Shown: piece after piece, positions 1-8,872 of the stretch | Position numbering within the stretch: the first letter of the stretch is position 1 | Layout: each line of letters begins with the position of its first letter | NCBI RefSeq assembly: GCF_030386795.1 | Contig: NZ_JANUQM010000018.1 | Span: 141,942 to 205,941, forward strand | Reading direction: 5' to 3' | Length of the DNA: 64,000 nucleotides | DNA from: Streptomyces sp. S.PNR 29 | Lineage (GTDB): Bacteria; Actinomycetota; Actinomycetes; Streptomycetales; Streptomycetaceae | Notes under the pieces: generated by a model | The model's input: only the letters and a program-made list of their open reading frames with translations | Database searches by the model: none | What the model was told of the DNA's origin: nothing | Translations under genes and position numbers: made by a program

Positions 1-1
1 C

Positions 2-472
2 ATTCCCGAGGAGGACCGGGGGAAGACCGGGCTGCGCGGCCTCCCGAGCGAGATCGTCGCCGGATCCGGGTGGCACGAGTTCACCTACCGCGTCACCAAC
101 GTCTCCACGGTCAAGCTGATGGAGACCGACCTCACGCTCTACGTCGGCACCGCCGACCCGAAGATCGACGACGTGTCCGAACTCGCCGTCACGGTCGAGT
201 GGTCGGACCCGAGGAGCGGCGCGTGGAAGCCCGTCGAGGGCGAGGGCGCGGAGTGGGACGACAACACGAACTTCGCCACCCTGGGCAGCCTTGAGCCCGG
301 CGAGTACGCGGACGCCCGGATGCGCATCAAGATCGGCAAGGACGCCAAGGCGGGCACGGGCTACTTCTTCACGACGGGCTACTCGTACGGCGAGGACGAC
401 CAGTGCGGCTACGACGAGATCAGCCAGTTCGACTTCACCGTCCTGCCGGCGGGCAGTAGCTCCACCGGCTGA
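2..472 (+). CDS. Secreted Ig-like hypothetical protein, 5' end cut off
   Basis: The reading frame is open from base 2 and stops at 472, so the N terminus, and any signal peptide, lies before the window. The visible part reads as an all-beta domain: a 'GSGWHEFTYRVTNVS' strand, then regular alternating hydrophobic strands, ending in a short Gly/Ser tail. The same layout (a 'HEFT...Y...N.S' strand followed by a Gly- and Thr-rich body) is seen in the complete secreted protein at 5890-6402, so the two are probably distant relatives, perhaps cell-surface or secreted Ig-like proteins. An internal ATG at 119 exists, but the frame is coding well before it. Function is unknown. Confidence 0.7.
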   Translation: MPEEDRGKTGLRGLPSEIVAGSGWHEFTYRVTNVSTVKLMETDLTLYVGTADPKIDDVSELAVTVEWSDPRSGAWKPVEGEGAEWDDNTNFATLGSLEPGEYADARMRIKIGKDAKAGTGYFFTTGYSYGEDDQCGYDEISQFDFTVLPAGSSSTG

Positions 473-542
473 CACCGCCTGGGCCGGGGCCTCCGCCTGA
501 CCGGGAACAACGGACACGTCCGGTCACGGCAGGGGCCCCGCC

Positions 543-1214
543 TCAGTGGGGCACACGCCGGCTGGTGTCCACAACGGCGAACACTCCCCGGCCTCGGGTG
601 CCGTCCGGCAGGGTCCAGGAGCCGCTGACGTGGCCGGTCGCTCCGGGTGGGGGGAGCGGCGAGCCGTGCGGGGCGGGGTGCAGGATCCGGTGCAGGCGGA
701 GAGCGGTGCCGTGCGGTGCCCGCAGTTCGGTGCCCTCCTGGTCGTCGACGGCAGCGGTGGTGAAGTCCGTGGGCACGGGGCCTTCACCGGCGTAGGCGCG
801 GGTGACGTCCCGGGCGGGCAGGTCGCTGGTGTTCTGGTCCTGGGCCTGGACCCGGCCCTCGATCAGGGCCGACAACTGGGCGAGCAGGACCGGGTCGTGG
901 AAGCCGTCGTAGGCCCAGCGCCGCCCCAGCACGCCGTGCTCCATGGTGCCGACGAGGGCGTGCTCCGCTCCGTCGAGCGGGGCGCCTCGGTAGGTGAGCG
1001 GCACCAGATAGGTGGTCGGGTGAGGGCCACAGGAGTCGTTGACCACGATGAACTCGATCCCCACCTCGCCCTGCGGGTCGTCCAGCCGGAAGCCGCCCGC
1101 CTTGGTCAACGCCGGTTCACCCACGCCGCCGCGGTACCACGGGCGGGAGGGCAGCCAGGAGGTGAGCAGCTCCAGCTTGGCCGGCTTGAGGGACGTGTGG
1201 TGGATGACAGCCAT
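543..1214 (-). CDS. Maltokinase N-terminal cap-like protein (often annotated 1,4-alpha-glucan branching protein)
   Basis: A 223-residue soluble protein. I start it at the ATG at 1214 ('MAVIHHTSLKPAKLELL') because a GGAAGAGAA Shine-Dalgarno sits about 8 bases upstream; the frame extends further to 1400 but that extension is low quality and crosses the promoter of the divergent gene at 1388. The N-terminal 'H.TSLKPAKLELLTSWLPSRPWY' and the 'IEFIVVNDS....TYLVPLTYRGAPL' block match the cap subdomain found at the N terminus of maltokinases, here without the kinase domain. Such stand-alone caps are common in Streptomyces and are often labelled branching protein, but no branching-enzyme catalytic motif is present. 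The role is probably sugar- or nucleotide-related but is not established. Confidence 0.75.
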   Translation of the reverse strand: MAVIHHTSLKPAKLELLTSWLPSRPWYRGGVGEPALTKAGGFRLDDPQGEVGIEFIVVNDSCGPHPTTYLVPLTYRGAPLDGAEHALVGTMEHGVLGRRWAYDGFHDPVLLAQLSALIEGRVQAQDQNTSDLPARDVTRAYAGEGPVPTDFTTAAVDDQEGTELRAPHGTALRLHRILHPAPHGSPLPPPGATGHVSGSWTLPDGTRGRGVFAVVDTSRRVPH

Positions 1215-1387
1215 GCCGAAGGTTCTCTTCCGCTGAAGCCCATGTGCAAGGGGATGGCGAGAACCGTCTGCCGCAGCGGGTGGGGCATGCCCCCATGGGC
1301 TTCGGCCAATGGCCGAAAGATAACCTGCGACTGTCAACTTCTCGTTGATTTCCACCTGTTCACTTTCGCTACGGGGGACACCCAGGC

Positions 1388-1834
1388 ATGTCCGCACCAC
1401 CGCAGTACCAGAACCAGCCGCCCCACGGTCAGCCGCAGCCGCCGGGCGGGCCCCGGCAGCCGCAGCCCGGAGGCCTGTTGCGGGCCGTCAAGTCCGCCGT
1501 CGTCGTCATCGCCGTCTTCGGCGCCGTGGGCTACTGGGTCTGGGACTACAACACCAGCCCTACGGGCGGTAAGGCGAAGGCGGAGGCCTCGGCGTCCGCG
1601 GCGGCCGCGGAGGCCGAGACCCACGACCCGGAGGTCGGCGACTGCGTCAAGGTCGACGACCCCAAGGGCGAGCCGCTGCCCACGATCGTCGACTGCGACT
1701 CGGCCGAGGCCGAGTACAAGACCGGCGACAAGAAGTTCGGCCCGAACGAGACGTGCGGATCGCAGTACGACTACGGCATCGAGTACTCCAGCAACCGGGG
1801 CGCCGACTACACCCTGTGCTTCACCAAGGTCTGA
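1388..1834 (+). CDS. LppU/SCO3897-like membrane-anchored protein
   Basis: A 148-residue protein. The first about 28 residues are Pro/Gln rich and cytoplasmic, one membrane segment follows (roughly residues 33-50), then an Ala/Glu-rich linker and a small extracellular domain with four cysteines ('VGDCV', 'VDCDS', 'ETCGS', 'LCFTKV') that can form two disulfides. This is the usual architecture of the LppU/SCO3897 family of actinobacterial surface proteins; their function is unknown. A GGGGGA Shine-Dalgarno lies about 11 bases before the ATG. It is divergent from the maltokinase-cap-like gene and convergent with the pectate lyase, with a strong terminator between them. Confidence 0.75.
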   Translation: MSAPPQYQNQPPHGQPQPPGGPRQPQPGGLLRAVKSAVVVIAVFGAVGYWVWDYNTSPTGGKAKAEASASAAAAEAETHDPEVGDCVKVDDPKGEPLPTIVDCDSAEAEYKTGDKKFGPNETCGSQYDYGIEYSSNRGADYTLCFTKV

Positions 1835-1847
1835 CCTCGGCCTCCCT

Positions 1848-1882
1848 GCCGGCCGCCGCCCACGGACCGGGCGGCGGCCGGC
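1848..1882. terminator. Strong bidirectional hairpin between convergent genes
   Basis: A perfect 14-bp GC-only stem (1848-1861 with 1869-1882) closes a 7-base loop. It lies between the stops of the LppU-like gene and the pectate lyase gene and probably serves both. There is no U-tract, as is usual in Streptomyces. Confidence 0.8.
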
Positions 1883-1899
1883 CCCTGTGAGACGGGCCC

Positions 1900-3474
1900 T
1901 TACGGCGCCACCTGGCTGCCGCCGAAGGTCACCACGAGACGGCCGTCGGCGGCGAAGGACCACTTCATCGCCCCGGTGTACGAGGAGCACCGGGACCCGT
2001 TCGAGCCGGACCAGAACTGGTTGGAGCTGTCGGCGTCGCCGATGACGCGGTCGTTGGTTCCGCTGCCGCTGCGGCACGAGGTGTTGTTCCGGAACACCGA
2101 GGTGCCGCCGTCGAAGTTGAAGTTGCGCTGGGTGTTGTCGATGCTGACGTTGTCCGACACCGTCATCGTGCCGGGGTTGCTGTTGTAGGTGAACCCGTGC
2201 TTGCCGTTCTTGTAGGCGATGCTGCGCCGGATGACGTGGTCGACCTCGATGTCCTCGCCGCCGAGCTTGTAGCCGTTGCGGTCACCGTTGCCGGCCTGGG
2301 ACCCGTCGCTGAGGGTGCCGTTGTCATGGGCGAGGGAGTCCTCGATGGTCACCGGGCCGATGGCTCCCGTGTCCGACTTGGTGTAGAGGTCCCAGCCGTC
2401 GTCGATGTTGTTGTGGGCCACGGCGTAGCGGAAGACGTTCCCGGGCCCGGAGGTGAGCTTCGCGGCGAAGCCGTCGGCGTCCTCGCCGTCGGAGTCGGCG
2501 TTGTCGTGCGACTCGGCGCTCAGGATGAGGTTGTTGGACGGCCACTGGTCCTTCGGGGTGCTGGAGGCCATCCGCGACAGCTGCAGTCCGGTGTCCCGGT
2601 TGAAGCGGGTCACCGTGCGCTCGAAGATGTTGTTGCTGCCGCCGACGAAGATGCCGTTGTCCCCGGCGCGCTCCACGACGATGCCCTTGACGTGCCAGTA
2701 CGACCCGTTGACGGCGAGCCCGCGGTTGGCGGAGTTCTCGCTCTGGGCCGAGAAGTTCAGTACGGGCGTCTCACCCGGGTAGGCGGCCAGCGTCTTGCGG
2801 GCGCCGGAGGTGCCGTTGTTGCCCTGGGCGATGGTGACCGTCTGCGCGTACGGGTAGGTCCCGCCGCGCATGTAGATCGTGCCGCCGGCCGCGACGCGGG
2901 TGATGGCCGAGGTGAGCGTGGTCGGGCTCGACTCCGTTCCGGCGGCGCTGTCGGTGCCGTTCGGTGCCACGTACAGGGCGTTGCCCGACGGCGGCGGGGT
3001 GGTGCCGCCCGTCTCCACCTCCAGGTGGTCGATGTTGGCCAGCCCTGCGGAGGTGGTCGGGTTGAGCCGGATGGTGTTGCTGCCCGAGCCGAGCGACACC
3101 GTGAGCGTCTTCGTCGCCCATGTGCTCCAGGCCCCGGTGCCCTCGAACGAGGCCGATGTGACGGTCGAGCCGTTCACCACGACGTCGGCGGGCCGCGCGG
3201 TGGCGGTCCCGTTGGCGAAGCGGATCCGCAGGGTCGCCGTGCCCGCGGCAGGGGCGTTCACGGTGAACTGCGCGTAGGCGCCGGTCGCGTTGGTGCCGTT
3301 GCAGAATCCGCTGCCGGAGTAGCCGGCCCAGTCGGAGTCGATGGTGCCGGTACAGACCGCCGGGGAGCTCTCGGCCTCGTAACGGACGGAGGCGGCCTGC
3401 GCCGTGGGGCCGGACAGCGCGACGAGCGCGCCGGCCAGCAGGCCGACGGACGCGATGACGGGTCTCAGCTGCAT
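1900..3474 (-). CDS. Secreted pectate lyase, CBM35 plus PL9-like parallel beta-helix
   Basis: A 524-residue extracellular enzyme predicted to cleave pectate by beta-elimination. Residues 1-27 form a Sec signal peptide ending 'AQA-AS'. Residues about 30-150 are a carbohydrate-binding module of CBM35/6 type ('RYEAESSPAVCTG...', 'NIDHLEV'). After a Thr/Pro linker comes a right-handed beta-helix with the features of polysaccharide lyase family 9: 'DADGFAAKL', 'NIDDGWDLY' (Ca-binding aspartates) and 'GNGDRNGYKLGG', which holds the candidate catalytic lysine. The start at 3474 is chosen because AGGAG lies just upstream and the signal peptide begins there; the frame extends to 3609 without meaning. 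A LacI-type palindrome lies 90 bp upstream, so induction by pectin fragments is likely. Confidence 0.88.
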   Translation of the reverse strand: MQLRPVIASVGLLAGALVALSGPTAQAASVRYEAESSPAVCTGTIDSDWAGYSGSGFCNGTNATGAYAQFTVNAPAAGTATLRIRFANGTATARPADVVVNGSTVTSASFEGTGAWSTWATKTLTVSLGSGSNTIRLNPTTSAGLANIDHLEVETGGTTPPPSGNALYVAPNGTDSAAGTESSPTTLTSAITRVAAGGTIYMRGGTYPYAQTVTIAQGNNGTSGARKTLAAYPGETPVLNFSAQSENSANRGLAVNGSYWHVKGIVVERAGDNGIFVGGSNNIFERTVTRFNRDTGLQLSRMASSTPKDQWPSNNLILSAESHDNADSDGEDADGFAAKLTSGPGNVFRYAVAHNNIDDGWDLYTKSDTGAIGPVTIEDSLAHDNGTLSDGSQAGNGDRNGYKLGGEDIEVDHVIRRSIAYKNGKHGFTYNSNPGTMTVSDNVSIDNTQRNFNFDGGTSVFRNNTSCRSGSGTNDRVIGDADSSNQFWSGSNGSRCSSYTGAMKWSFAADGRLVVTFGGSQVAP

Positions 3475-3562
3475 CGTTGGTCTCCTGTGACGGTGTCGGG
3501 TGCGGTGCCGATCGGTTCGCTGATATGAACGGTCCGTGCGAAAGGTCACCCGGTTCCGGGTG

Positions 3563-3578
3563 GAGAAAGCGCTTTCTC
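3563..3578. promoter_or_regulatory. LacI-family-type operator of the pectate lyase gene
   Basis: GAGAAAGCGCTTTCTC is a perfect 16-bp palindrome centred on CG, the classic form of LacI/GalR-family operators. It lies about 90 bp upstream of the pectate lyase start. No LacI-family gene is present in the window, so the repressor must act in trans. Confidence 0.75.
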
Positions 3579-3685
3579 GGACGCTAAATCCCCGCCGCAG
3601 GAGCGTCAATAGACTCGTACTTGATTCTTATTCACCATGATGAACAAGCGGCGGATGCGACGAGCCCCCGGCTCCCCGGCAACGA

Positions 3686-3717
3686 CGAAGCGCCGGACCA
3701 TGGGGCCCGGCGCTTCG
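3686..3717 (-). terminator. Hairpin terminator of the tripeptidyl aminopeptidase gene
   Basis: A perfect 11-bp stem (3686-3696 with 3707-3717) with a 10-base loop sits about 30 bp beyond the stop of the gene at 3749-5446. It separates that gene from the pectate lyase promoter. Confidence 0.7.
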
Positions 3718-3748
3718 AGGGTGGTGCGGAGATGGAGTCAGTGCTGGG

Positions 3749-5446
3749 TCAGTGCAGGACGCCGAGGCGGTCGAGGCGGTCGCTGACGCCGTGCCGGAGC
3801 TCGCCGAGCGTCGTCCCGGACGGGGCCGTCGTGGGCGTGGAGGACGGCGGCTGGGTCTCGTCCGCGCAGGTCGTGCCACGGGCCGGGACCTTCAGGTCGA
3901 CCAGATAGCCGGTGACCGCGTCCGTCGCGCAGGCGCTCCGGCCGAAGGCGGTGTGCCCCTCGGCCCTGAACGTGAGCAGACGGCCGTTGTCGAGCTCCCG
4001 GGACAGGGCCACCGCGTCCCGGTACGGGGTGTCCGGGTCGCCGGTGGTGCCGATGACCAGGATCGGCGCGGAGCCCTTCGCGCGGTAGGAGCCGTCGTAG
4101 CGGCTGACGCGTTCGCCGGGCCACTGGGCGCAGGCCGTGGCGTGCTGGTGGTCGTAGGTCGGCGGGCCGTACGCCATGGCCGGGCCGAGCAGCGGCGCCA
4201 GCCTGGCGTTGGTCGTGACCTGCCGCTTCAGCAGGGCCGGGTCGCTCGGGTAGTCCTTGTCGATGCACTCGACGACCACGTTCGGGTTCAGGAAGTCGAA
4301 GCTCGCCGGGGACGGCGGCCGCAGCAGGAAGGAGGTGTTGTCGCGCTGCTGCGCCTTGCGCAGGGCCTCGCCGAGCGAGGGCCAGATGACCTTGCCCTCG
4401 TTGATGTTGAACATCAGGCGGTAGACGAGGGTGTAGCCGTTCGCCCGGCCCCCGTTCGCGGTCGGCACCGGGTCGGCGTCCAGGTCGGCCTTGAGCTTCT
4501 CGAACGCCGCCCGCGGATCGCCGTCACCGAACCCGCAGGTGGCCTGGTCGGCCTTGCACCAGTCGAGGAAGCGGCTCATCGCGCCGTCCAGGGCCAGGTA
4601 CTGGGGCCGGTCGTAGGCGTACGGCCGGTTGGCGTAGTGCTCCGGGTCGTACGCGCCGTCGAGTGCTAGGGCGCGCACACGCTCCGGGAACATGGCGGCG
4701 TAGACGGTGCCTATGTAGCTGCCGAACGAGCGCCCGTAGTAGGTGAGTTCGTCCTCACCCAGGGCCTGGCGCAGGAGGTCGATGTCGCGGGCGACGTACT
4801 GGGTGCCCACGTAGGGCAGCAGATCGCCCGCGTTGTCCGCGCAGGCCTGGTCGAAATCGGCGGCCTGGCGCACCGCCGGCTCGTAGGCGTCCGGGCCGGG
4901 GACACCCTTGGCCGCGGTGACGGCCTGCGTGTACGTCGGGTCGTCCCAGCACTGGACCTGCGAGCTGCGCCCGACACCGCGTACGTCGTATCCGAAGACG
5001 TCGAAGGAGTCGCGGAGGGCGGCCGGCAGGCCGGCGTAGTTGCCGCGGACGAAGTCCACTCCGGAGTTGCCGGGCCCTCCGGGCTGCAGGAAGAGGGTGC
5101 CCTTGCGCTTCGCCGGGTCCGCGGCCTGCTTGCGTATCACCGCCAGGGTGATCGTGCGGCCCTGCGGGTCACGGTAGTCAAGCGGCACCTCGGCGTTCGC
5201 GCACTGGAAGCCGTTCTGACAGTCGGACCAGGACAGGGACGGCACCGGGGGGTCCTGGGGGGCCGTCGGGGCCGCCTGGGCGACCACCGCCTGGGATCCC
5301 ACCCCGGCGACGGCGAGGGCCGTCACCGCGGCCGAGGCGATCCTCAGACGCGTGAAGCGTCTCAGCGCCCGGGAACCGGAACGGCGCCCGAGCCGGGGCG
5401 TCAGGCGTCTGTCCCGGCCGGGCGGGACGTGATGGGGCGTAGTCAC
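3749..5446 (-). CDS. Secreted alpha/beta hydrolase, tripeptidyl aminopeptidase-like (peptidase S33)
   Basis: A 565-residue exported serine peptidase of the Streptomyces Tap/SlpD/SlpE type, expected to release short N-terminal peptides from proteins outside the cell. A long N-terminal leader rich in Arg (residues about 1-35) precedes a hydrophobic stretch to 'AQA-AP' near residue 59. The oxyanion segment 'QPGGPGNSG' lies near residue 121, the nucleophile elbow 'GRSFGSY' places the serine at about 240, and the C-terminal TAP-like domain carries 'GDPDTP' (Asp) and 'AEGHTAFG' (His). The start is a GTG at 5446 with GAGGGGAA about 9 bases upstream. It is followed by its own hairpin terminator and appears monocistronic. 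Confidence 0.87.
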   Translation of the reverse strand: MTTPHHVPPGRDRRLTPRLGRRSGSRALRRFTRLRIASAAVTALAVAGVGSQAVVAQAAPTAPQDPPVPSLSWSDCQNGFQCANAEVPLDYRDPQGRTITLAVIRKQAADPAKRKGTLFLQPGGPGNSGVDFVRGNYAGLPAALRDSFDVFGYDVRGVGRSSQVQCWDDPTYTQAVTAAKGVPGPDAYEPAVRQAADFDQACADNAGDLLPYVGTQYVARDIDLLRQALGEDELTYYGRSFGSYIGTVYAAMFPERVRALALDGAYDPEHYANRPYAYDRPQYLALDGAMSRFLDWCKADQATCGFGDGDPRAAFEKLKADLDADPVPTANGGRANGYTLVYRLMFNINEGKVIWPSLGEALRKAQQRDNTSFLLRPPSPASFDFLNPNVVVECIDKDYPSDPALLKRQVTTNARLAPLLGPAMAYGPPTYDHQHATACAQWPGERVSRYDGSYRAKGSAPILVIGTTGDPDTPYRDAVALSRELDNGRLLTFRAEGHTAFGRSACATDAVTGYLVDLKVPARGTTCADETQPPSSTPTTAPSGTTLGELRHGVSDRLDRLGVLH

Positions 5447-5889
5447 TGTGTGTTTCCCCTCGGGTCAAGTGACGCCAAGCACTCACCGATGCCGGCGAGG
5501 TTGGAGAGTTTTTCGCTCAACTGGAAGGGAAAGACTGACAAGAACGGTCTTGTGATCGTCCTTCTACCATATCTGTCCACTACCTGACGGTAGTTGGCTT
5601 GTTCGTCACCCCGTCGGTGAAGACAGAACGGCAGCGCGGGGCATCGACCGCCGCCACGCGGGGTACTGCGGAGGGCCGGGCCCGATCCCGGTGCCGGCCG
5701 CGGGCGCCTCAACGGCGTTGTCCGCCTCGGCCATTCGGCCGGAAGCCGGTCGCGGAATCCTCGGCCGTACGGCCGATCCGCAGGGTGACGGCCGCTGCCT
5801 ACGATCTTTTCGCAGTCGTGGGACGCCCCTGGCCGGGAGCCTGACGGGGGAACCCGGTCCACTCAAGCGAACCCGGAGGATCAGCGAAC
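5447..5889. other. Divergent intergenic region, no gene seen
   Basis: The 443 bp between two divergent secreted-protein genes hold only short frames with no family resemblance. An AT-richer stretch around 5545-5595 probably carries the promoter of the leftward peptidase gene and contains the inverted repeat listed at 5579. Confidence 0.6.
5579..5594. promoter_or_regulatory. Inverted repeat, possible operator
   Basis: ACTACC and GGTAGT flank a 4-base spacer in the promoter region between the peptidase gene and the secreted protein gene. Flanking bases extend the symmetry imperfectly. The binding protein is unknown. Confidence 0.4.
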
Positions 5890-6402
5890 ATGCAGTCCAA
5901 GAACCGCCGTCTCAGGGTTGCTTCCCTGGCCCTCGCCGTGGCGCTCACCGGCCTGTCCACGGCGGGAACCGCCGTCGCCGCCACGCATCAGGCCGCCGGC
6001 GCGCAGTCCACGGGCGCGCGGGGGCAGGCACCCGCCCTCCCCGTCGGCTTCGTGGACCTGCCCACCAGCCCCCTCCCGTCCGACAGCAGGCAGCACGAGT
6101 TCACGGCCACCTACCGCAACACCTCGTCGGCGGACAGGACGGTCGCCCCGCAGCTCCTGGTGGAGTCGCCGGACGCCGGACCGTTCCTCAAGCAGTCGGA
6201 CATCCAGGTCGAGCGGCGCACGGCGACCGGCCACTGGACCCGCACAGAGCTCGGCAGCCAGAGCGGCACCCTTTACACCGGCCTGTCGACCGCCCAGCGC
6301 ACGGTGCACCCGGGCGCCACCCTCACCGAGCACTACCGGCTCACGGTCACCGACCCGGACGCCGAGGGCACGGTGCAGCCGAGGGTGGCACTGCTCGACT
6401 GA
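5890..6402 (+). CDS. Small secreted Ig-like hypothetical protein
   Basis: A 170-residue protein with a clear Sec signal peptide (basic start 'MQSKNRRLR', hydrophobic core, cleavage after 'AVA' near residue 33). The mature part is a single beta-rich domain of about 115 residues with 'QHEFTATYRNTS' and 'YRLTVTDPDAEG' strands. No cysteines, catalytic motifs or anchors are visible. The AACCCGGAGG-type Shine-Dalgarno lies about 12 bases before the ATG. Its layout resembles the truncated protein at the left edge of the window. Function is unknown; it may be a released or wall-associated structural protein. Confidence 0.75.
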   Translation: MQSKNRRLRVASLALAVALTGLSTAGTAVAATHQAAGAQSTGARGQAPALPVGFVDLPTSPLPSDSRQHEFTATYRNTSSADRTVAPQLLVESPDAGPFLKQSDIQVERRTATGHWTRTELGSQSGTLYTGLSTAQRTVHPGATLTEHYRLTVTDPDAEGTVQPRVALLD

Positions 6403-6837
6403 GCCGGCGCCCCGGCGTTGGGCCGGCTGGGCGGCCAGGAACGGGCCGCGACCCCATGGCACGTAGGTGCGGGCGCGGACCACGGCCCGATGAGCAGCCC
6501 GGCGGTCCATCGCTCGTTCCGGCGCGCGCCGCACCTGCGGGAACTCGCCATCGAGGAACGTGGATGCGGTGCTTGCCGGCCACGGCGGCCGCGAGGCGGC
6601 GGAGCACCCGAGCTTCGAGCCGCGTACCCGTGAACGGGCGGGGCAGATAGCGGCCCGGTCCATCGCCTGCGTCAACACCGGTCGCCGCCCGAGTGGCCCG
6701 TCCGGCAGGGCGCCCGCCGCCTCCGGCGCCCGCGCCGTCGCGGATGCGTGGGGCGTGGGCGACGGCGTTGAGACAGTGCGACTGCTGCTCGCCGTCGCGT
6801 GAGGAAGACCTGGGTCCTCACCGATCGGCCGGCTCGG
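6403..6837. other. Gene-free stretch between convergent genes
   Basis: The 435 bp between the secreted protein and the TetR gene hold several short overlapping frames in both directions. None has a ribosome site with a plausible protein or any recognisable domain. I see no clear terminator hairpin or mobile-element end. It could be a decayed gene, but I cannot identify one. Confidence 0.5.
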
Positions 6838-7488
6838 TCAGATCGCGGCCTCGATGTGGGCGAGTTGGGCGGCGAGGATCTCTTCGAACGCCGCGCGGCG
6901 GTCTGCCCCGAGGGGGCGGATGTCGCGCGCGAAGTGGGCCAGGGCGGGGAAGCGTTCGGGGTCGGCGCCCAGTACCGCGACGCGGAACAGCTCCATGCCC
7001 TGCTCGTACTCTTCGGCGGTGATGGTGCTGACCCCGGCCTCGGAGGCGATCAAAGCGGCGATGAGGACCGCGAGCCGGTGGTAGCGCGCCGGGATCTCCT
7101 CCTCGGGCAGCCCCGACGCTCGCAGGGCCTGCAGCAGCTCTTCCATGACCAGCCGGGAACCGGTGCCGCTTGACGCGTAGCGTCCCCAGACCGCGGCGAG
7201 CTGGGGTTGCTGGCCGAAGGCGTCTCTCACGCGCAGGGCAAGAGTGGTGATGCGCTGCTTCCAGTCGCCCTCGGGGCGGTGGCCGTCCATGGCGGCCAGG
7301 AGGATCCGGTCGGCCACCGCGCGCAGCAGTTCGGTCTTGCTGCGGAAGTGCCGGTAGAGGCTGGAGGAATCGGTCCCGAGGGCCGCAGCGAGCTTGCGCA
7401 CGCTGAACGACTCGGTGTCGCTCGTGCGCAGCAGCTCCGCCGCCGCATCCAGGATCTCCTCGGTCGACCAGCGCCTTCGGCCTGCCAT
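6838..7488 (-). CDS. TetR-family transcriptional regulator
   Basis: A 216-residue DNA-binding repressor. Residues about 8-55 form the TetR helix-turn-helix ('ILDAAAELL', then 'FSVRKLAAALGTDSSSLYRHF'), followed by an all-helical ligand-binding and dimerisation domain of the TetR_C class. It is divergent from the serine hydrolase at 7679, and the 190-bp gap contains a perfect 8+1+8 inverted repeat. That arrangement suggests it represses both itself and the hydrolase, releasing on binding a small molecule. Confidence 0.87.
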   Translation of the reverse strand: MAGRRRWSTEEILDAAAELLRTSDTESFSVRKLAAALGTDSSSLYRHFRSKTELLRAVADRILLAAMDGHRPEGDWKQRITTLALRVRDAFGQQPQLAAVWGRYASSGTGSRLVMEELLQALRASGLPEEEIPARYHRLAVLIAALIASEAGVSTITAEEYEQGMELFRVAVLGADPERFPALAHFARDIRPLGADRRAAFEEILAAQLAHIEAAI

Positions 7489-7533
7489 CCCACTCCTCTC
7501 GCCGACCTTCAGCCTAACCTATGCACTTGGTGT

Positions 7534-7550
7534 TGCACGCACTGCGTGCA
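7534..7550. promoter_or_regulatory. TetR-type operator between regulator and hydrolase
   Basis: TGCACGCA and TGCGTGCA form a perfect inverted repeat around one central C. It lies 46 bp upstream of the TetR gene and 129 bp upstream of the hydrolase start, in the shared promoter region. The size and symmetry fit a TetR dimer site. Confidence 0.72.
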
Positions 7551-7678
7551 TAATGAGGGGCGTGAGCGTGCCGAGGCTCCCGGCAGCAGGCGCGCGCCGA
7601 CGTGTCACCCGTGCCCTGTTGCCCGGGCCCGGCGACCGACGTGGAGCTCACCTCGGGGAATGCGAAAGGACGCAGGTT

Positions 7679-8797
7679 GTGAGGAACCCACTGAATCCCG
7701 CGGAGCTGAACGCCGCCCTGGAAAACGTCCACCGTGCCGGGATACCGGGACTGTTTGCCGAGGTGCGTGACGGCGACCAGGTCTGGCGCGGCGCCGCCGG
7801 GGTCGCCGATGTCGCCACCGCTCGCCCTGTCACCGCCGACATGCGTCACCGCGTCGGCAGCGTCACCAAGACTTTCACCGCCGCCGCGGTCCTGCAGCAG
7901 GTCGAGAGCGGTCAGATCGGTCTCGACGCGCCGATCGGCCGGTACCTTCCGAAGCTGGTTCCCGGGGAGCGCGGTGACGCGATCACGGTCCGGATGCTGA
8001 TCAACCACACCAGCGGCCTCGCCGAGTACCTCCCTTGTGCCTACCCCTCCCTCAGGGCGTTCCCCGTCCTCGCGGACACTGGGCCCCAGAGCCTGGACGA
8101 CCACCGGTTCACGCGGTTCGCCCCCACCGAACTGATCGAGATGGGGGTCACCGCACCTGCCGTCGGCGCTCCGGGCGGTACGCCGGGGGTGTACTCCAAC
8201 ACCAACTACCTGCTCCTCGGCGAACTCCTGGAAAAGGTGACCGGTACCACGGCCGAGTGGTACATCACCCGGAACGTCATCGAGCGCGCCGGGCTCCGGG
8301 ACACCGCATTCCCCTCCGGACCGTACGTCGACGGGCCGCATGCGCAGCTCTACGAGGCGTGGTTCGGCATGATCGACCCGCCGCGCGACTACAGCGTCTA
8401 CGACATGTCATGGGTGGGGCCTTCGGCCTCGCTGATATCGACCGTCGCGGACCTCAACCGCTTCTTCCGCATGCTGCTGGCCGGGGAGATCGTCAGCCCG
8501 TCGTCGCTGGCGCAGATGCAACGCACGGTCCCGGTCGTCTCCCAGGAGGGAAGGACGATCGGCTACGGCCTCGGCCTGCACCCGATGGAGGGTCCTGGGC
8601 AGGGCGTCTTCTGGGGCCATGGCGGCACGGTCTGGGGTGGCGGAACGCTGGCCATGACCCGTGCCGACGGCAAACGGCAGTTGGCCGTCGCGGTGAACCT
8701 GCAGAGGTGGAACAGGCTCGACTCCTCCGGCAAGCCGCAGCCCCATCCCATCGACGACGCGCTTGCGGCTCTCTACCGCGTGGCGATGTACGGCTGA
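7679..8797 (+). CDS. Serine hydrolase of the class C beta-lactamase fold
   Basis: A 372-residue protein of the beta-lactamase/D-alanyl-D-alanine-carboxypeptidase/esterase superfamily. The nucleophile motif S-V-T-K is at residues 61-64, the tyrosine motif is 'YSNTNY' and the third motif is 'GHGG'. No signal peptide is visible with the start used, so it may be a cytoplasmic esterase rather than a penicillin-binding enzyme. The start is a GTG at 7679 with AAAGGA about 9 bases upstream; the frame is open further 5', but that part overlaps the TetR gene and the operator. It is probably controlled by the divergent TetR regulator. Confidence 0.83.
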   Translation: MRNPLNPAELNAALENVHRAGIPGLFAEVRDGDQVWRGAAGVADVATARPVTADMRHRVGSVTKTFTAAAVLQQVESGQIGLDAPIGRYLPKLVPGERGDAITVRMLINHTSGLAEYLPCAYPSLRAFPVLADTGPQSLDDHRFTRFAPTELIEMGVTAPAVGAPGGTPGVYSNTNYLLLGELLEKVTGTTAEWYITRNVIERAGLRDTAFPSGPYVDGPHAQLYEAWFGMIDPPRDYSVYDMSWVGPSASLISTVADLNRFFRMLLAGEIVSPSSLAQMQRTVPVVSQEGRTIGYGLGLHPMEGPGQGVFWGHGGTVWGGGTLAMTRADGKRQLAVAVNLQRWNRLDSSGKPQPHPIDDALAALYRVAMYG

Positions 8798-8872
8798 CCG
8801 GCCGAGGATCCGGCGAGTTCGCGCAAAGGACTTGAGCCGTCGGGGGAGACGGAAGGGTCTGCGAGCGCGCGG

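Noticed and set aside
546..2045. Long plus-strand open frame of about 500 codons
   Set aside because: It is the antisense shadow of the maltokinase-cap-like gene and crosses out of frame through the LppU-like gene; the translation is Arg/Pro rich and has no domain.
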